DNA of 64,000 bases from assembly GCF_001411495.1 (NCBI RefSeq), contig NZ_CP012983.1, positions 248,001 to 312,000 of the forward strand, given 5' to 3'. The stretch comes from Burkholderia cepacia ATCC 25416 (lineage in GTDB: Bacteria; Pseudomonadota; Gammaproteobacteria; Burkholderiales; Burkholderiaceae). The notes under the pieces are model-generated. The model made no database searches. It had not been told where the DNA came from and was given only the letters and a program-made list of their open reading frames with translations. Position 1 is the first letter of the stretch. Every line of letters starts with the position of its first letter. Both the position numbers and the translations under genes were made by a program. Below, piece by piece: positions 27,236-36,347 of the stretch.

Positions 27236-27262
27236 AAAAGGGCCCCGCGTTCAGCGGGGCCC
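27236..27262 (-). terminator. Rho-independent terminator of the pirin gene
   Basis: Read on the minus strand: GGGCCCCGC, 5-base loop, GCGGGGCCC, then TTTTAAT. It lies between the pirin stop and the wrbA start. Confidence 0.8.
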
Positions 27263-27279
27263 GGTTTCCCGAACGGGCT

Positions 27280-28005
<726 letters not shown>

Positions 28006-28071
28006 GATTTTTGTTCCTCAAGACGCCGGACCTCGGAAGTGGGACCGGCCGTTCGTTGAGGTGAATCTTAG

Positions 28072-28086
28072 GTCAATCGATTTGAC
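28072..28086. promoter_or_regulatory. Palindrome between pirin and LysR genes
   Basis: GTCAA and TTGAC with a 5-bp spacer, 67 bp before the pirin start and 48 bp before the LysR start. Fits a LysR site controlling the divergent pair. Confidence 0.45.
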
Positions 28087-28133
28087 AAATAAATGGCTGT
28101 AGAGATAATGACTGTCGCTATGGAGTGGACAAT

Positions 28134-29051
28134 ATGGAAATCAACGACCTGAGGATCTTCGTCGCGACGGTCGATGCGGGCAGCTTCACGGCGGCGGCCG
28201 ATCAACTGATGCTGTCCAAGCAGTTCGTCAGCCGGCGCACGATGGCGCTGGAGGCGTCGCTCGGCGTGCGGCTGTTGCACCGGAACACGCGCAACCTCGC
28301 GGTGACCGAATCGGGGCAGGAGTTCTATGCGCGCGCGCAGCGGATCCTCGCGGAAATCGCCGACGCCGAGCAGGCGATGTCGGTGCGCAGCACCGAGTTG
28401 CACGGGTCGCTGAAAATCAGCGCGCCGCTGTCGTTCGGGATCACGCACGTGTCGCCGCTGATCGCCGAATTCCTGTCCGCGCACCCGGCCGTGCGGCTGA
28501 ACCTCGACCTGACCGACCGGCGCGTCGACCTGATCGGCGAGGGCTTCGATCTCGTGCTGCGGATCGGCTCGCTCGAGGATTCGACGTTGATCGCCCGCCC
28601 GCTGGGCGCGTGGCGGATGGTCGCGTGCGCGAGCCCCGCTTATCTGAAGCGGCAGGGCACGCCGCAGACGCCGGCGGATCTCGCCGGCCACACGTGCCTG
28701 CTGTACGGGCGCGAGCGGCGCATCGGCTGGGAATTCCGCGTCGACGGCGCGGCGCGCACGTTCGACGTGCAGGGGCCGCTCGTCGCGAACAACGGCGAAG
28801 TGGTGCGCGACGCGGCGATCGCGGGGCTCGGCATCGCGCTGCTGCCGCACTTCATCGTCGGCGCGGCGCTCGACAGCGGCGCGCTCGTGCCGGTGCTCGA
28901 CGCGTATGCGCCTTCGCCGATCACGCTCAACGCCGTGTTCCCGCAGCATCGGGAGGGATTCGTCACGCTGCGCACGTTCATCGGGTTTCTCGCGGAACGG
29001 CTCGGGGAGGCCGCGCCCGCGGCGAAGGGCGGGGCGGGTCGGGCGCGGTAG
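28134..29051 (+). CDS. LysR family regulator of the pirin gene
   Basis: A 305-residue LysR protein of the CrgA/PA branch. The helix-turn-helix is AAADQLMLSKQFVSRRTMAL, and the effector domain starts at GSLKISAPLSFGITH. Start chosen at ATG with GGAG eight bases before it; a GTG three codons upstream would overlap that motif. It is divergent from pirin and probably activates it in response to a redox-related signal (inference). Confidence 0.9.
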   Translation: MEINDLRIFVATVDAGSFTAAADQLMLSKQFVSRRTMALEASLGVRLLHRNTRNLAVTESGQEFYARAQRILAEIADAEQAMSVRSTELHGSLKISAPLSFGITHVSPLIAEFLSAHPAVRLNLDLTDRRVDLIGEGFDLVLRIGSLEDSTLIARPLGAWRMVACASPAYLKRQGTPQTPADLAGHTCLLYGRERRIGWEFRVDGAARTFDVQGPLVANNGEVVRDAAIAGLGIALLPHFIVGAALDSGALVPVLDAYAPSPITLNAVFPQHREGFVTLRTFIGFLAERLGEAAPAAKGGAGRAR

Positions 29052-29079
29052 CGGGTCGGTTTGCGGGGAATGGAGGCCT

Positions 29080-29106
29080 TATTCTCCGCAGGATTTGCAG
29101 AGAATA
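29080..29106. promoter_or_regulatory. Fic operator 1: palindrome upstream of the -35 box
   Basis: TATTCTC and GAGAATA flank an inner GCA/TGC pair; the whole is 27 bp, centred at 29093. The left arm, TATTCTCCGCA, differs by one base from the left arm of operator 2. It abuts the -35 box of the fic promoter. Confidence 0.65.
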
Positions 29107-29136
29107 TTGAACCGTGCGGTGAATTGGTGGGATAAT
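29107..29136 (+). promoter_or_regulatory. Sigma-70-type promoter of fic, possibly leaderless
   Basis: TTGAAC, 18-bp spacer, GATAAT. Transcription would begin near 29142-29144, only two to four bases before the ATG at 29146. No Shine-Dalgarno is present, so a leaderless mRNA is likely. Confidence 0.55.
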
Positions 29137-29159
29137 CTCCGCATCATGAGCGGAGATTA
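29133..29159. promoter_or_regulatory. Fic operator 2: palindrome covering the start codon
   Basis: A perfect 10-bp inverted repeat (TAATCTCCGC and GCGGAGATTA, 7-bp spacer) overlaps the -10 box and the first five codons. Its centre is 53 bp from operator 1, about five helical turns, so the two sites lie on the same DNA face. Confidence 0.65.
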
Positions 29160-30267
29160 CACCTTCATCTGGGCGTCGGCCGACTGGCCCGCATGGCGCT
29201 TCGACCTGCCTGCACTGGCAACGCCACTCGCCGACGTCAGCCGTGCGCAAGGCATGCTGGCCGGGCGGCTGGCGGACGTCGGCCTGGCGCTGCGCGACGA
29301 GGCCAGCCTGGCCGCGCTGACGGAGGACGTCGTCAAGACCAGCGCGATCGAGGGCGAAAGCCTGAACGTGGCATCGGTGCGGTCGTCGATCGCGCGTCGG
29401 CTCGGCGTCGATATCGGCGCGCTGGCGCCGGTCGACCGCCACGTCGAGGGCGTCGTCGACATGGTGCTGGACGCGACCACCCATGCGGCGGCGCCGGTCA
29501 CCGAAGCCCGTCTGTTCGGGTGGCATGCGGCACTGTTCCCGACCGGCTACTCGGGGATGTCGCGGATCACGGTCGGTGGCTGGCGCACGGATGCGACCGG
29601 GCCGATGCAGGTCGTGTCCGGGCCGATCGGCCGGCAGCGCGTGCATTTCGAGGCGCCGCCCGCCGCGCGCCTCGCCGACGAAACCGGGCGCTTTCTCGCC
29701 TGGCTCAATGCCGCGCCGGTCGAGCCCCTGCTGATCCGGGCCGGCCTGGCCCACCTGTGGTTCGTCACGCTCCATCCGTTCGACGACGGCAACGGCCGCA
29801 TCGCGCGTGCGCTCGGGGATCTGGTCCTGGCGCGTGCCGACCGCAGTCCGCAACGCTTCTATAGCCTGTCGGCGCAAATCCAGCGCGAGCGCAACGCGTA
29901 TTACGACGTGCTGGAGCGTACGCAGCGCGGTTCGCTCGATGTCACGGAATGGCTCGCGTGGTTTCTGACCGCGCTCGGCCGGGCCATCGATCACGCGCAT
30001 GCGACGCTCGACGCCGTTCTGGTCAAGGCGCGCTTCTGGCAACGATGTGCCGGCGTCGTGATGAACGAGCGTCAGGCGAAGGTCATGAATCGCCTGCTCG
30101 ACGGCTTCGAGGGGAAGTTGACGAGCACCAAGTGGGCGGCGCTCGCGAAGTGCTCGCAGGATACGGCGCTGCGTGACATCACTGAACTCGTCGAGCGCGG
30201 CGTGCTGCAACGCTCGTCGTCCGGCGGCCGGAGCACGAGTTACGAGCTGGTGCCGTTCGACGGCTGA
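29146..30267 (+). CDS. Class II Fic protein (AMP transferase) with C-terminal winged helix
   Basis: A 373-residue Fic enzyme that moves AMP from ATP onto target proteins. The N-terminal region (1-60, with FIWASADWPAWRFD) looks like the DUF4172 module. The self-inhibition motif TSAIEG is at 65-70 (Glu69), making it class II. The catalytic HPFDDGNGRIAR is intact at 210-221. The C-terminal 65 residues resemble a winged helix (MNERQAKVMNRLL, WAALAKCSQDTALRDI, VERGVLQRS), so the protein may bind DNA. Two related palindromes at its promoter suggest autorepression. No antitoxin gene is adjacent, as expected for class II. Confidence 0.9.
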   Translation: MSGDYTFIWASADWPAWRFDLPALATPLADVSRAQGMLAGRLADVGLALRDEASLAALTEDVVKTSAIEGESLNVASVRSSIARRLGVDIGALAPVDRHVEGVVDMVLDATTHAAAPVTEARLFGWHAALFPTGYSGMSRITVGGWRTDATGPMQVVSGPIGRQRVHFEAPPAARLADETGRFLAWLNAAPVEPLLIRAGLAHLWFVTLHPFDDGNGRIARALGDLVLARADRSPQRFYSLSAQIQRERNAYYDVLERTQRGSLDVTEWLAWFLTALGRAIDHAHATLDAVLVKARFWQRCAGVVMNERQAKVMNRLLDGFEGKLTSTKWAALAKCSQDTALRDITELVERGVLQRSSSGGRSTSYELVPFDG

Positions 30268-30689
30268 CCGCCGTATTGCGTCGGCCCGCAGATCCGGAAG
30301 GCCGGCAGGCGCCACAACGCGATCACGCTGTGCGGCCTGTGCAAGGGGGCCGCGCGAGCCGCGGGCTCGACTGATCGTTGCGTGCGCATCGATCATTTCA
30401 GTCGATGCCGCCATGGAAGCCGCATTGCGAGCGGCATCGTGCAATGCGGCGAGGCCGCCGCGACGGTTGCGCCGACATCGAACGTCGATTGATCGGCGTC
30501 GCGCATTCGGGTTAGGCTTCGGCGAGCAACGGCATGCGCCCCATGCCGGGCCGGGCGTTTTTACCTCGAATACCGCGTGCAGGTAGCTTCTACAGGCTCG
30601 CGATCCAGCGACGATCCAAGCCGATGATCCTCCAGAACCGATCGAATGCTCGCGGGAAAACCGCGATTTCCGCCGACGGCGCATTGCAC
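30268..30689. other. Gene-free stretch between fic and the LprI-like gene
   Basis: About 420 bp. Short frames on both strands are arginine-rich shadows without ribosome binding sites. It probably holds the promoter of the next gene; I see no repeat or structured RNA that I can support. Confidence 0.5.
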
Positions 30690-31694
30690 ATGCGCGTGCG
30701 ATCCGTCGCGGCGGCCGTGCTGCTGACGCTGTTGCCGGCCGCCGCGCACGCGGCCGGCTTCGACTGCGCGAAGGCCGCTTCGTCAACCGAGAAGACGATC
30801 TGCGCGGATGCCGCGCTGTCGAAGCTCGACGGCGACCTCGCGGCGGCGTGGAAGCAGGCGCTCGCGAAAGGCGGCGACACGGCCGCGCTGAAGGCGGCGC
30901 AGCTGAAGTGGCTCAAGCAGCGCGACCGGTGCGGCGCCGACGAATTGTGCCTCGGCGACCGCTACCGCGAACGGCTCGCGAGCCTGAACGGCAGGCCGCT
31001 GGCCGCCGATCGCTGGCAGCAGACGTGGTATCTCGACAGTGGTAATCCGTCGTTCGGTGGTGTGCTGACGTTCACCGGCACGGCGCCACGTTTGCATTTC
31101 GAGCTGAGCGGCAACAACGGCGCGAATACCGGCGAACTTGGTGGCGATATCGAACTGCACGGCAATAGTGGCACGTTCAGTCACGATCAATGCCGTCTCG
31201 ACTTCAGCCTCAAGGGTGCACGCGTTCAGGTCGCGCAGCACGGCGCCGACGGCGAATGCGGCGCCGGTGCGGGCGTCGTCTACTCGGGCGATTATGTGAC
31301 GGCGTCGCAGATGCAGGCGAAGCCGCCGGCGGATCTCGTGAGCCTGGATGTGCTCGCGAATGCGCAGCAGAACGCGACCGCGCACAAGCTGCTCGGTGCC
31401 GATTACCAGACGCTCGTCGACATCGTCAATTACGGCGCCGAAGCAAGGGATCTCGACGGGCTGAACGCGCACGTGACGTCGTACTGGGTGCGCGGCATCG
31501 CGACGACGAACGCCGCGATCGTGATGCGCCGCGGCAATGATCTATGGATCGGGCTGCTCGTGTTCGACGCGCAGAGCAACGTCCGGATGCGCTATTACTC
31601 GAACGTGCCCGCGTGGAAGAAAACCGTGCCGAAGACGATCCAGGCGTGGCACGACAATCTCGACAAGACACTGCCGGTCGACGTGATGCAGTGA
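30690..31694 (+). CDS. Exported protein with N-terminal LprI/DUF1311-like domain
   Basis: A 334-residue predicted periplasmic protein. The signal peptide (MRVRSVAAAVLLTLLPAAAHAA) is followed by a LprI-type domain (GFDCAKAASSTEKTICADA, then four cysteines including RCGADELCLGDRY). That pattern is known from lysozyme-inhibitor-like proteins. The rest, about 230 residues, has beta-rich stretches (GVLTFTGTAPRLHFELSG) and a C-terminal YYSNVPAWKKTVPKTI segment I do not recognise. Start is uncertain: ATGs 22 codons upstream and here both lack a strong ribosome binding site, but this one gives the cleanest signal peptide. Confidence 0.75.
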   Translation: MRVRSVAAAVLLTLLPAAAHAAGFDCAKAASSTEKTICADAALSKLDGDLAAAWKQALAKGGDTAALKAAQLKWLKQRDRCGADELCLGDRYRERLASLNGRPLAADRWQQTWYLDSGNPSFGGVLTFTGTAPRLHFELSGNNGANTGELGGDIELHGNSGTFSHDQCRLDFSLKGARVQVAQHGADGECGAGAGVVYSGDYVTASQMQAKPPADLVSLDVLANAQQNATAHKLLGADYQTLVDIVNYGAEARDLDGLNAHVTSYWVRGIATTNAAIVMRRGNDLWIGLLVFDAQSNVRMRYYSNVPAWKKTVPKTIQAWHDNLDKTLPVDVMQ

Positions 31695-31712
31695 CGAGCG
31701 GGCCGGGCAGCC

Positions 31713-31740
31713 GAAGCCGCCCGGTGCGGCTTCATTTCTT
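31713..31740 (+). terminator. Terminator between convergent LprI-like and LacI genes
   Basis: GAAGCCGC, 5-base loop, GCGGCTTC, then ATTTCTTT. It slightly overlaps the 3' end of the convergent LacI gene. Confidence 0.65.
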
Positions 31741-32817
31741 TCCCGCTGCGCGCGCGTGCGCCGGTGGCGCAGCCGATCCCCGCGTACGCAATTCGGGCAG
31801 GACGGCATGACCGGGCCCCGTCGCGCCGTTCTCGAGCGCGTCGAGCAAGGCCTGTGCGGCCTGGCGCCCGATCGCGTCGGTGTCGACCCACATCGTTGTC
31901 AGCGGCGGCTGGATTTCGCGCGCGAGCGCGACGTCGTCGAACCCGGTGATCGACAATTGCGCGGGCACGTCGATGCCGAGCGCCTGCGCCTCGAGCAGCG
32001 CGCCCAGCGCGAGCGCGTCGTTCCCGCAGATCACGGCTGTCGGCCGCGTCGCCGCATCGCTGTTCGCGATCGCGCGCAGGCTCGCCCGCCCGAAGGCGAT
32101 CGTGGCCGCGCCCTCGTGCTGATGGACGGGGCGTACCGCGAGCCCGCGCGCGGCGAGCGTGTCGTGAATGCCGCGCAGGCGGGCCTGCACGCGGTCGTTG
32201 TCGGCCGACGGCTGCATGATGATCGCGAAATCGCGGTGGCCGAGGTCGAGCAGGTGGGTGGTGAGCCGCGCGAATGCCGCGCGGTTGTCGAAGCCGATGC
32301 AGCAGTGCGGGCTGTCGTCGCGATACGCATAAGTGACGACGTACGGCACGCGGTGCATCGCAAGGAGTTCGAACAGTTCCGGCGGATACGCTTCGCCGAC
32401 CAGCGACACGGCCTCCACGCCGCGCGACAGCATCGCGCGCACCTGGGCCAGCGCCTGCGCGGGATCGTAATTCGAGCAGCCGAGGAACAGCGTGATGCCG
32501 TGCTCGGCCATGACCGTCTGCATGCCCGCGACCTGCGACGCGAACACCTGGTCGTCGAGTGTCGGAATGATCGCGCCCGTGATGTGGGTGCGCGTGGACG
32601 CGAGCGCGCGGCCCGCCGCATTCGGAATCCAGTTCAGCGCGCGCGCCGCGTCGCGCACGCGCTGCTGCACGTCGGCCGATACCTTGCCGGGATCGTTGTA
32701 CACACGCGAGACGGTCGCGGTCGATACGCCGGCCAGCTTCGCGACATCGCCGAGCACCGAGCGGCCGCTGCCGCGGCGCGCCCGGGGCGCGCCGGCGCGG
32801 GACGGAGGCGTGCTCAT
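31732..32817 (-). CDS. LacI family transcriptional regulator
   Basis: A 361-residue LacI-type regulator. After a 20-residue basic leader comes the helix-turn-helix LGDVAKLAGVSTATVSRVYN and the hinge helix region RALAS. The periplasmic-binding-like core starts at HITGAIIPTLDDQVFA. It is divergent from ribokinase, MFS and DapA-like genes, and LacI-type operators lie in the gap. It should release DNA when a sugar or sugar derivative binds. The effector could be the substrate of the adjacent transporter. Confidence 0.92.
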   Translation of the reverse strand: MSTPPSRAGAPRARRGSGRSVLGDVAKLAGVSTATVSRVYNDPGKVSADVQQRVRDAARALNWIPNAAGRALASTRTHITGAIIPTLDDQVFASQVAGMQTVMAEHGITLFLGCSNYDPAQALAQVRAMLSRGVEAVSLVGEAYPPELFELLAMHRVPYVVTYAYRDDSPHCCIGFDNRAAFARLTTHLLDLGHRDFAIIMQPSADNDRVQARLRGIHDTLAARGLAVRPVHQHEGAATIAFGRASLRAIANSDAATRPTAVICGNDALALGALLEAQALGIDVPAQLSITGFDDVALAREIQPPLTTMWVDTDAIGRQAAQALLDALENGATGPGHAVLPELRTRGSAAPPAHARAAGKK

Positions 32818-32929
32818 CGGCCGGCTCCCGGCGGGGCGGCAGTGACGGCGCCCCGCGTTGTCAAATGCGTCATTGTTTACCCTCGATTCGTGGTGGCGCC
32901 GCTTGCATTCCCGCTCGACCCTGTGAGAA

Positions 32930-32943
32930 TGTAAGCGCTATCT
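32930..32943. promoter_or_regulatory. Degenerate LacI-type operator half
   Basis: TGTAAGCGCT matches the left half and centre of a LacI-family operator, while the right half (ATCT) is poor. It lies 113 bp before the LacI start and could be the autoregulatory or auxiliary site. Confidence 0.4.
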
Positions 32944-33035
32944 TGGCGTGCTTCCGCATTATGTCAGACACATATTCTATCCATATCGTGAGATTTTCAT
33001 CGACGACGGCCGATTCGGCCATTTTGTCCGCCGCG

Positions 33036-33053
33036 AATGTAAGCGGTTACATT
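33036..33053. promoter_or_regulatory. LacI-type operator just before the ribokinase start
   Basis: AATGTAAGCGGTTACATT is a palindrome with only the central positions unpaired and the typical CG centre. It ends five bases before the ribokinase ATG, leaving no room for a normal ribosome binding site, so repressor binding would block initiation directly. Confidence 0.65.
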
Positions 33054-33058
33054 GCAAA

Positions 33059-33985
33059 ATGAGCGATATCCTTTCACCGCGCATCGCCGTCGTCGGCAGC
33101 GTGAACATCGACCTCGTGACGCGCGCGCCGCGCCTGCCGGTGCCGGGCGAGACGCTGCTCGGCACGGATTTCCAGACCGTTCATGGCGGCAAGGGGGCGA
33201 ACCAGGCGGTCGCGGCCGCGCGGCTGGGCGCGTCGGTCGCGATGATCGGCTGCGTCGGCGACGACGCGTTCGGTGCGCGCCTGCACGATGCGCTGGCGGC
33301 CGAACGCATCGACGTGACGCACCTGGGCCGGATCGGCGGCACGGCGACCGGGGTGGCCACGATCACGGTCGACGCGGGCGGCGCGAACAGCATCGTCGTC
33401 GTGCCCGGCGCGAATGCGCGCCTCGACGCCGACCGGATCGACGCGGCGCGCGATGCGATCGCCGAGGCCGCGCTGCTCGTGTGCCAGCTCGAAGTGCCGG
33501 TTGCCGCCGTCGCGCGCGCCATCGCCTGTGCATCCGCGCACCACACGCCGGTGCTGCTCAACCCCGCGCCCGCGCAGCCGCTGTTCGACGCGCTGCTGGC
33601 ACGGGTCGACTACCTCGTCGTCAACGAAACCGAAGCCGAGTCGCTGACCGGCATCGCCGTCGGCGATGACGCATCGGCCGTGCGCGCCGCCGATGCGCTG
33701 TGCGCGAAGGGCGTCGGCAACGTGCTGGTGACGCTCGGCGCGCGCGGCGTCTGCTGGCGCGGCGGCGCCGGTAACGGCCGCTTGCGGGCGATGACGGTGG
33801 CCGCCGTCGATACGACCGCGGCCGGCGACACGTTCGTCGGCGGATTCGCGGCCGCCCGCGCGGGCGGCGCGTCGATGGACGACGCGATCGGCTTCGGCCA
33901 GCGCGCCGCCGCGATCAGCGTGACGCGCCACGGCGCGCAGACCTCGATTCCGACGCGCGAGGAAGTGGCGCGCCTCGAACCCTGA
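33059..33985 (+). CDS. rbsK: Ribokinase (PfkB family)
   Basis: A 308-residue sugar kinase. The N-terminus IAVVGSVNIDLV and the first signature GGKGANQAVAAARLG (about 40-54) are RbsK-like. The second signature DTTAAGDTFVGGFAA contains the catalytic Asp in the AGDTF segment, which normally reads GAGDTF. It phosphorylates ribose or a related furanose at O5. It is the first gene of a LacI-controlled operon with a transporter and a DapA-like lyase, so its true substrate may be a less common sugar. No ribosome binding site is visible because the operator occupies that position. Confidence 0.88.
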   Translation: MSDILSPRIAVVGSVNIDLVTRAPRLPVPGETLLGTDFQTVHGGKGANQAVAAARLGASVAMIGCVGDDAFGARLHDALAAERIDVTHLGRIGGTATGVATITVDAGGANSIVVVPGANARLDADRIDAARDAIAEAALLVCQLEVPVAAVARAIACASAHHTPVLLNPAPAQPLFDALLARVDYLVVNETEAESLTGIAVGDDASAVRAADALCAKGVGNVLVTLGARGVCWRGGAGNGRLRAMTVAAVDTTAAGDTFVGGFAAARAGGASMDDAIGFGQRAAAISVTRHGAQTSIPTREEVARLEP

Positions 33986-34045
33986 ATGCCGCATCAGACG
34001 GACAGGCCGGAACCGGCCGATACCAGTGACATGGAGACAACCGCA

Positions 34046-35365
34046 ATGAACGAAACCCCGACCGTCCCGCCCGCACCGCCGCGTATCCGGCGCGGGCAAC
34101 GCATCGCGCTCGCGCTGTTGATGGCGAGCGGCATCGTCAACTACCTCGATCGCGGCACGCTGGCCGTCGCGAGCGCGGCGATCCGCGGCGATCTCGGCTT
34201 GTCGCTCGCGCAGATGGGGCTGCTGCTGTCGGCCTTCTCGTGGAGCTATGCGCTGTGCCAGTTTCCGGTCGGCGGGCTCGTCGACCGCATCGGGCCGCGC
34301 CGGCTGCTCGGCGTCGGGTTGATCGTCTGGTCGTTCGCGCAGGCGGCGGGCGGCATCGTGTCGACTTTCGGCTGGTTCATCGTCGCGCGCATCGTGCTCG
34401 GCATCGGCGAGGCGCCGCAATTCCCGTCGGCCGCGCGGGTGGTGAGCAACTGGTTTCCGCTGCGCGCGCGCGGCACGCCGACCGGGATCTTCAACGCCGC
34501 GTCGCCGCTCGGCACCGCGCTCGCGCCGTTGCTGCTGTCGATCCTCGTCGCGTCGTTCCACTGGCGCTGGGCGTTCATCGCGACGGGGGCGCTCGGCCTC
34601 GTCGTCGCCGTCGTCTGGTTCGCGCTGTATCGCGATCCGGTGCGCGCGCAACTGTCCGCCGCCGAGCGCAACTACCTCGATGCCGACGCGCAAAGCGTGG
34701 CCGCGACACCGAAACTGACGTTCGTCGAATGGCGCAGCCTGTTCTCGCACGGCACGACCTGGGGGATGCTGATCGGTTACTTCGGATCCGTGTACCTGAA
34801 CTGGGTCTACCTGACCTGGCTGCCGGGCTACCTGACGATGGAACGCCACATGAGCCTGATCCGGACGGGCTTCGCCGCGTCGGTGCCGTTCCTGTGCGGG
34901 TTCGTCGGCTCGCTGGTGGCCGGCTGGGTGTCGGACCTGATCACGCGCCGCAGCCGCTCGCCGGTCGTGAGCCGGCGCAATGCGGTGGTGGTCGCGATGC
35001 TCGGGATGGTCGTCTTCACGATCCCGGCCGCGCTCGTGCAGAGCAACACGGTGGCGCTCGCCTGCATCTCGGTCGTGATCTTTCTCGCGAACGCGGCGTC
35101 GGCCTGCTCGTGGGCGCTCGCGACGGCGGCCGCGCCGCCGAGCCGCGTCGCGTCGCTCGGCGCGATCCAGAATTTCGGCGGCTTCGTCGGCGGTGCGCTT
35201 GCGCCGATCCTGACGGGCATCATTGCGCAGAAATGGTCGTTCGTGCCGGCGCTGCTGACCGCCGCGGCGATCGCGTTCGCGGGTGCGATCGCCTATCTGC
35301 TGCTGGTGCGCAAGCCGATTCCCGAGCAGGCCGCGAACGCCGCGCCCGGGCCGTTGCCCGCGTGA
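34046..35365 (+). CDS. MFS transporter, anion:cation symporter (ACS) family
   Basis: A 439-residue permease with twelve membrane segments. The first helix motif NYLDRGTLAVASAAI, the loop GLVDRIGPRRLLG, and the helix-4 region ARIVLGIGEAPQFPSAARV are typical of ACS members that import sugar acids such as glucarate, galactonate or hexuronates. The start was chosen for the GGAGA nine bases upstream. It lies between ribokinase and a DapA-like lyase, so it likely brings in the substrate of this operon. Confidence 0.9.
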   Translation: MNETPTVPPAPPRIRRGQRIALALLMASGIVNYLDRGTLAVASAAIRGDLGLSLAQMGLLLSAFSWSYALCQFPVGGLVDRIGPRRLLGVGLIVWSFAQAAGGIVSTFGWFIVARIVLGIGEAPQFPSAARVVSNWFPLRARGTPTGIFNAASPLGTALAPLLLSILVASFHWRWAFIATGALGLVVAVVWFALYRDPVRAQLSAAERNYLDADAQSVAATPKLTFVEWRSLFSHGTTWGMLIGYFGSVYLNWVYLTWLPGYLTMERHMSLIRTGFAASVPFLCGFVGSLVAGWVSDLITRRSRSPVVSRRNAVVVAMLGMVVFTIPAALVQSNTVALACISVVIFLANAASACSWALATAAAPPSRVASLGAIQNFGGFVGGALAPILTGIIAQKWSFVPALLTAAAIAFAGAIAYLLLVRKPIPEQAANAAPGPLPA

Positions 35366-35402
35366 GCCTACCCCCCGCATTCACTGAAGCAAGGAGAAAC
35401 AG

Positions 35403-36347
35403 ATGCAACAGCAGCAAGCGAACGTGACCATCGAAGGGATCGTCCCGGTGATGCTGACGCCGTTCGACGATGCCGGCGCGATCGACTACGCAGGGCTCGA
35501 GCGGCTGATCGAGTGGTATCTCGCGCACGGCGCGGATGCGTTGTTCGCGGTCGCGCAATCGAGCGAGATGCAGTTCCTGAGTCTGGCCGAACGCGCGGAG
35601 CTCGCGCGCTTCGTGGTCGAGCGGGTGGCCGGGCGCGTGCCCGTCGTCGCGTCCGGGCACATCAGCGACGATCTCGACGCGCAGGCCGCGGAGCTGTGCG
35701 CGGCGGCCGAATCGGGCGCGCAGGGCGTCGTGCTCGTGACCAACCGCCTCGATCCGCAGCGCCAGGGCAGTGCCGCGTTGCTCGACCACCTTCACCGGCT
35801 GCTTGCGCGATTGCCGTCGGACCTGCCGCTCGGGCTGTACGAATGTCCGGCGCCTTACCGGCGGCTGCTGTCGGATGACGAACTGCGCGCGTGCATCGAC
35901 ACGGGCCGGTTCGTGATGCTCAAGGACGTGAGCTGCGACCTGGAAACGGTGAAGCGGCGGGTCGCGCTCGCCGAGGGCTCGCCGCTGAAGATCCTCAACG
36001 CGAATGCCGCGATTGCGCGGGATGCGATGAAGGCGGGTTCCGCCGGCTTCAACGGCGTGTTCACCAACTTTCATCCGGATCTGTACCGGTGGTTGCGCAC
36101 GCAAGGGGATGCGCATCCCGAACTGGCCGACGAGCTTTCGACGTTCCTGGTCGTCTCGGCGGTGTCGGAGGCACTCGGGTACCCGGCGCTCGCGAAGCTC
36201 TATCACCAGCGGATCGGCACCTTCGCGTCGATCCGCTGCCGTGCGATCGACTACGACGTGCGTGAACGATTCTGGGCACTCGATGCGGTGCTCGACAAGA
36301 TCGTGGCCGGCACCGAGCATTTCCGTCGTCGGATCGCTGCGCAATAG
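35403..36347 (+). CDS. Dihydrodipicolinate synthase/N-acetylneuraminate lyase family protein
   Basis: A 314-residue Schiff-base aldolase/lyase. The TIM-barrel start GIVPVMLTPFDDAG is standard. The Tyr of the proton relay is in GLYECPAPYRR, and the Schiff-base Lys is in FVMLKDVSCD. The usual GTTGE motif reads VAQSSEMQFLS here, so it is not the lysine-pathway enzyme; more likely it cleaves or dehydrates a keto-sugar acid. AAGGAG is well placed. Third gene of the LacI-controlled operon, with 37 bp after the transporter stop. Confidence 0.88.
   Translation: MQQQQANVTIEGIVPVMLTPFDDAGAIDYAGLERLIEWYLAHGADALFAVAQSSEMQFLSLAERAELARFVVERVAGRVPVVASGHISDDLDAQAAELCAAAESGAQGVVLVTNRLDPQRQGSAALLDHLHRLLARLPSDLPLGLYECPAPYRRLLSDDELRACIDTGRFVMLKDVSCDLETVKRRVALAEGSPLKILNANAAIARDAMKAGSAGFNGVFTNFHPDLYRWLRTQGDAHPELADELSTFLVVSAVSEALGYPALAKLYHQRIGTFASIRCRAIDYDVRERFWALDAVLDKIVAGTEHFRRRIAAQ

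Noticed and set aside
33074..35380. A 768-codon minus-strand frame
   Set aside because: Antisense to ribokinase and the MFS gene; Arg/Asp-rich low-complexity translation, no ribosome binding site.
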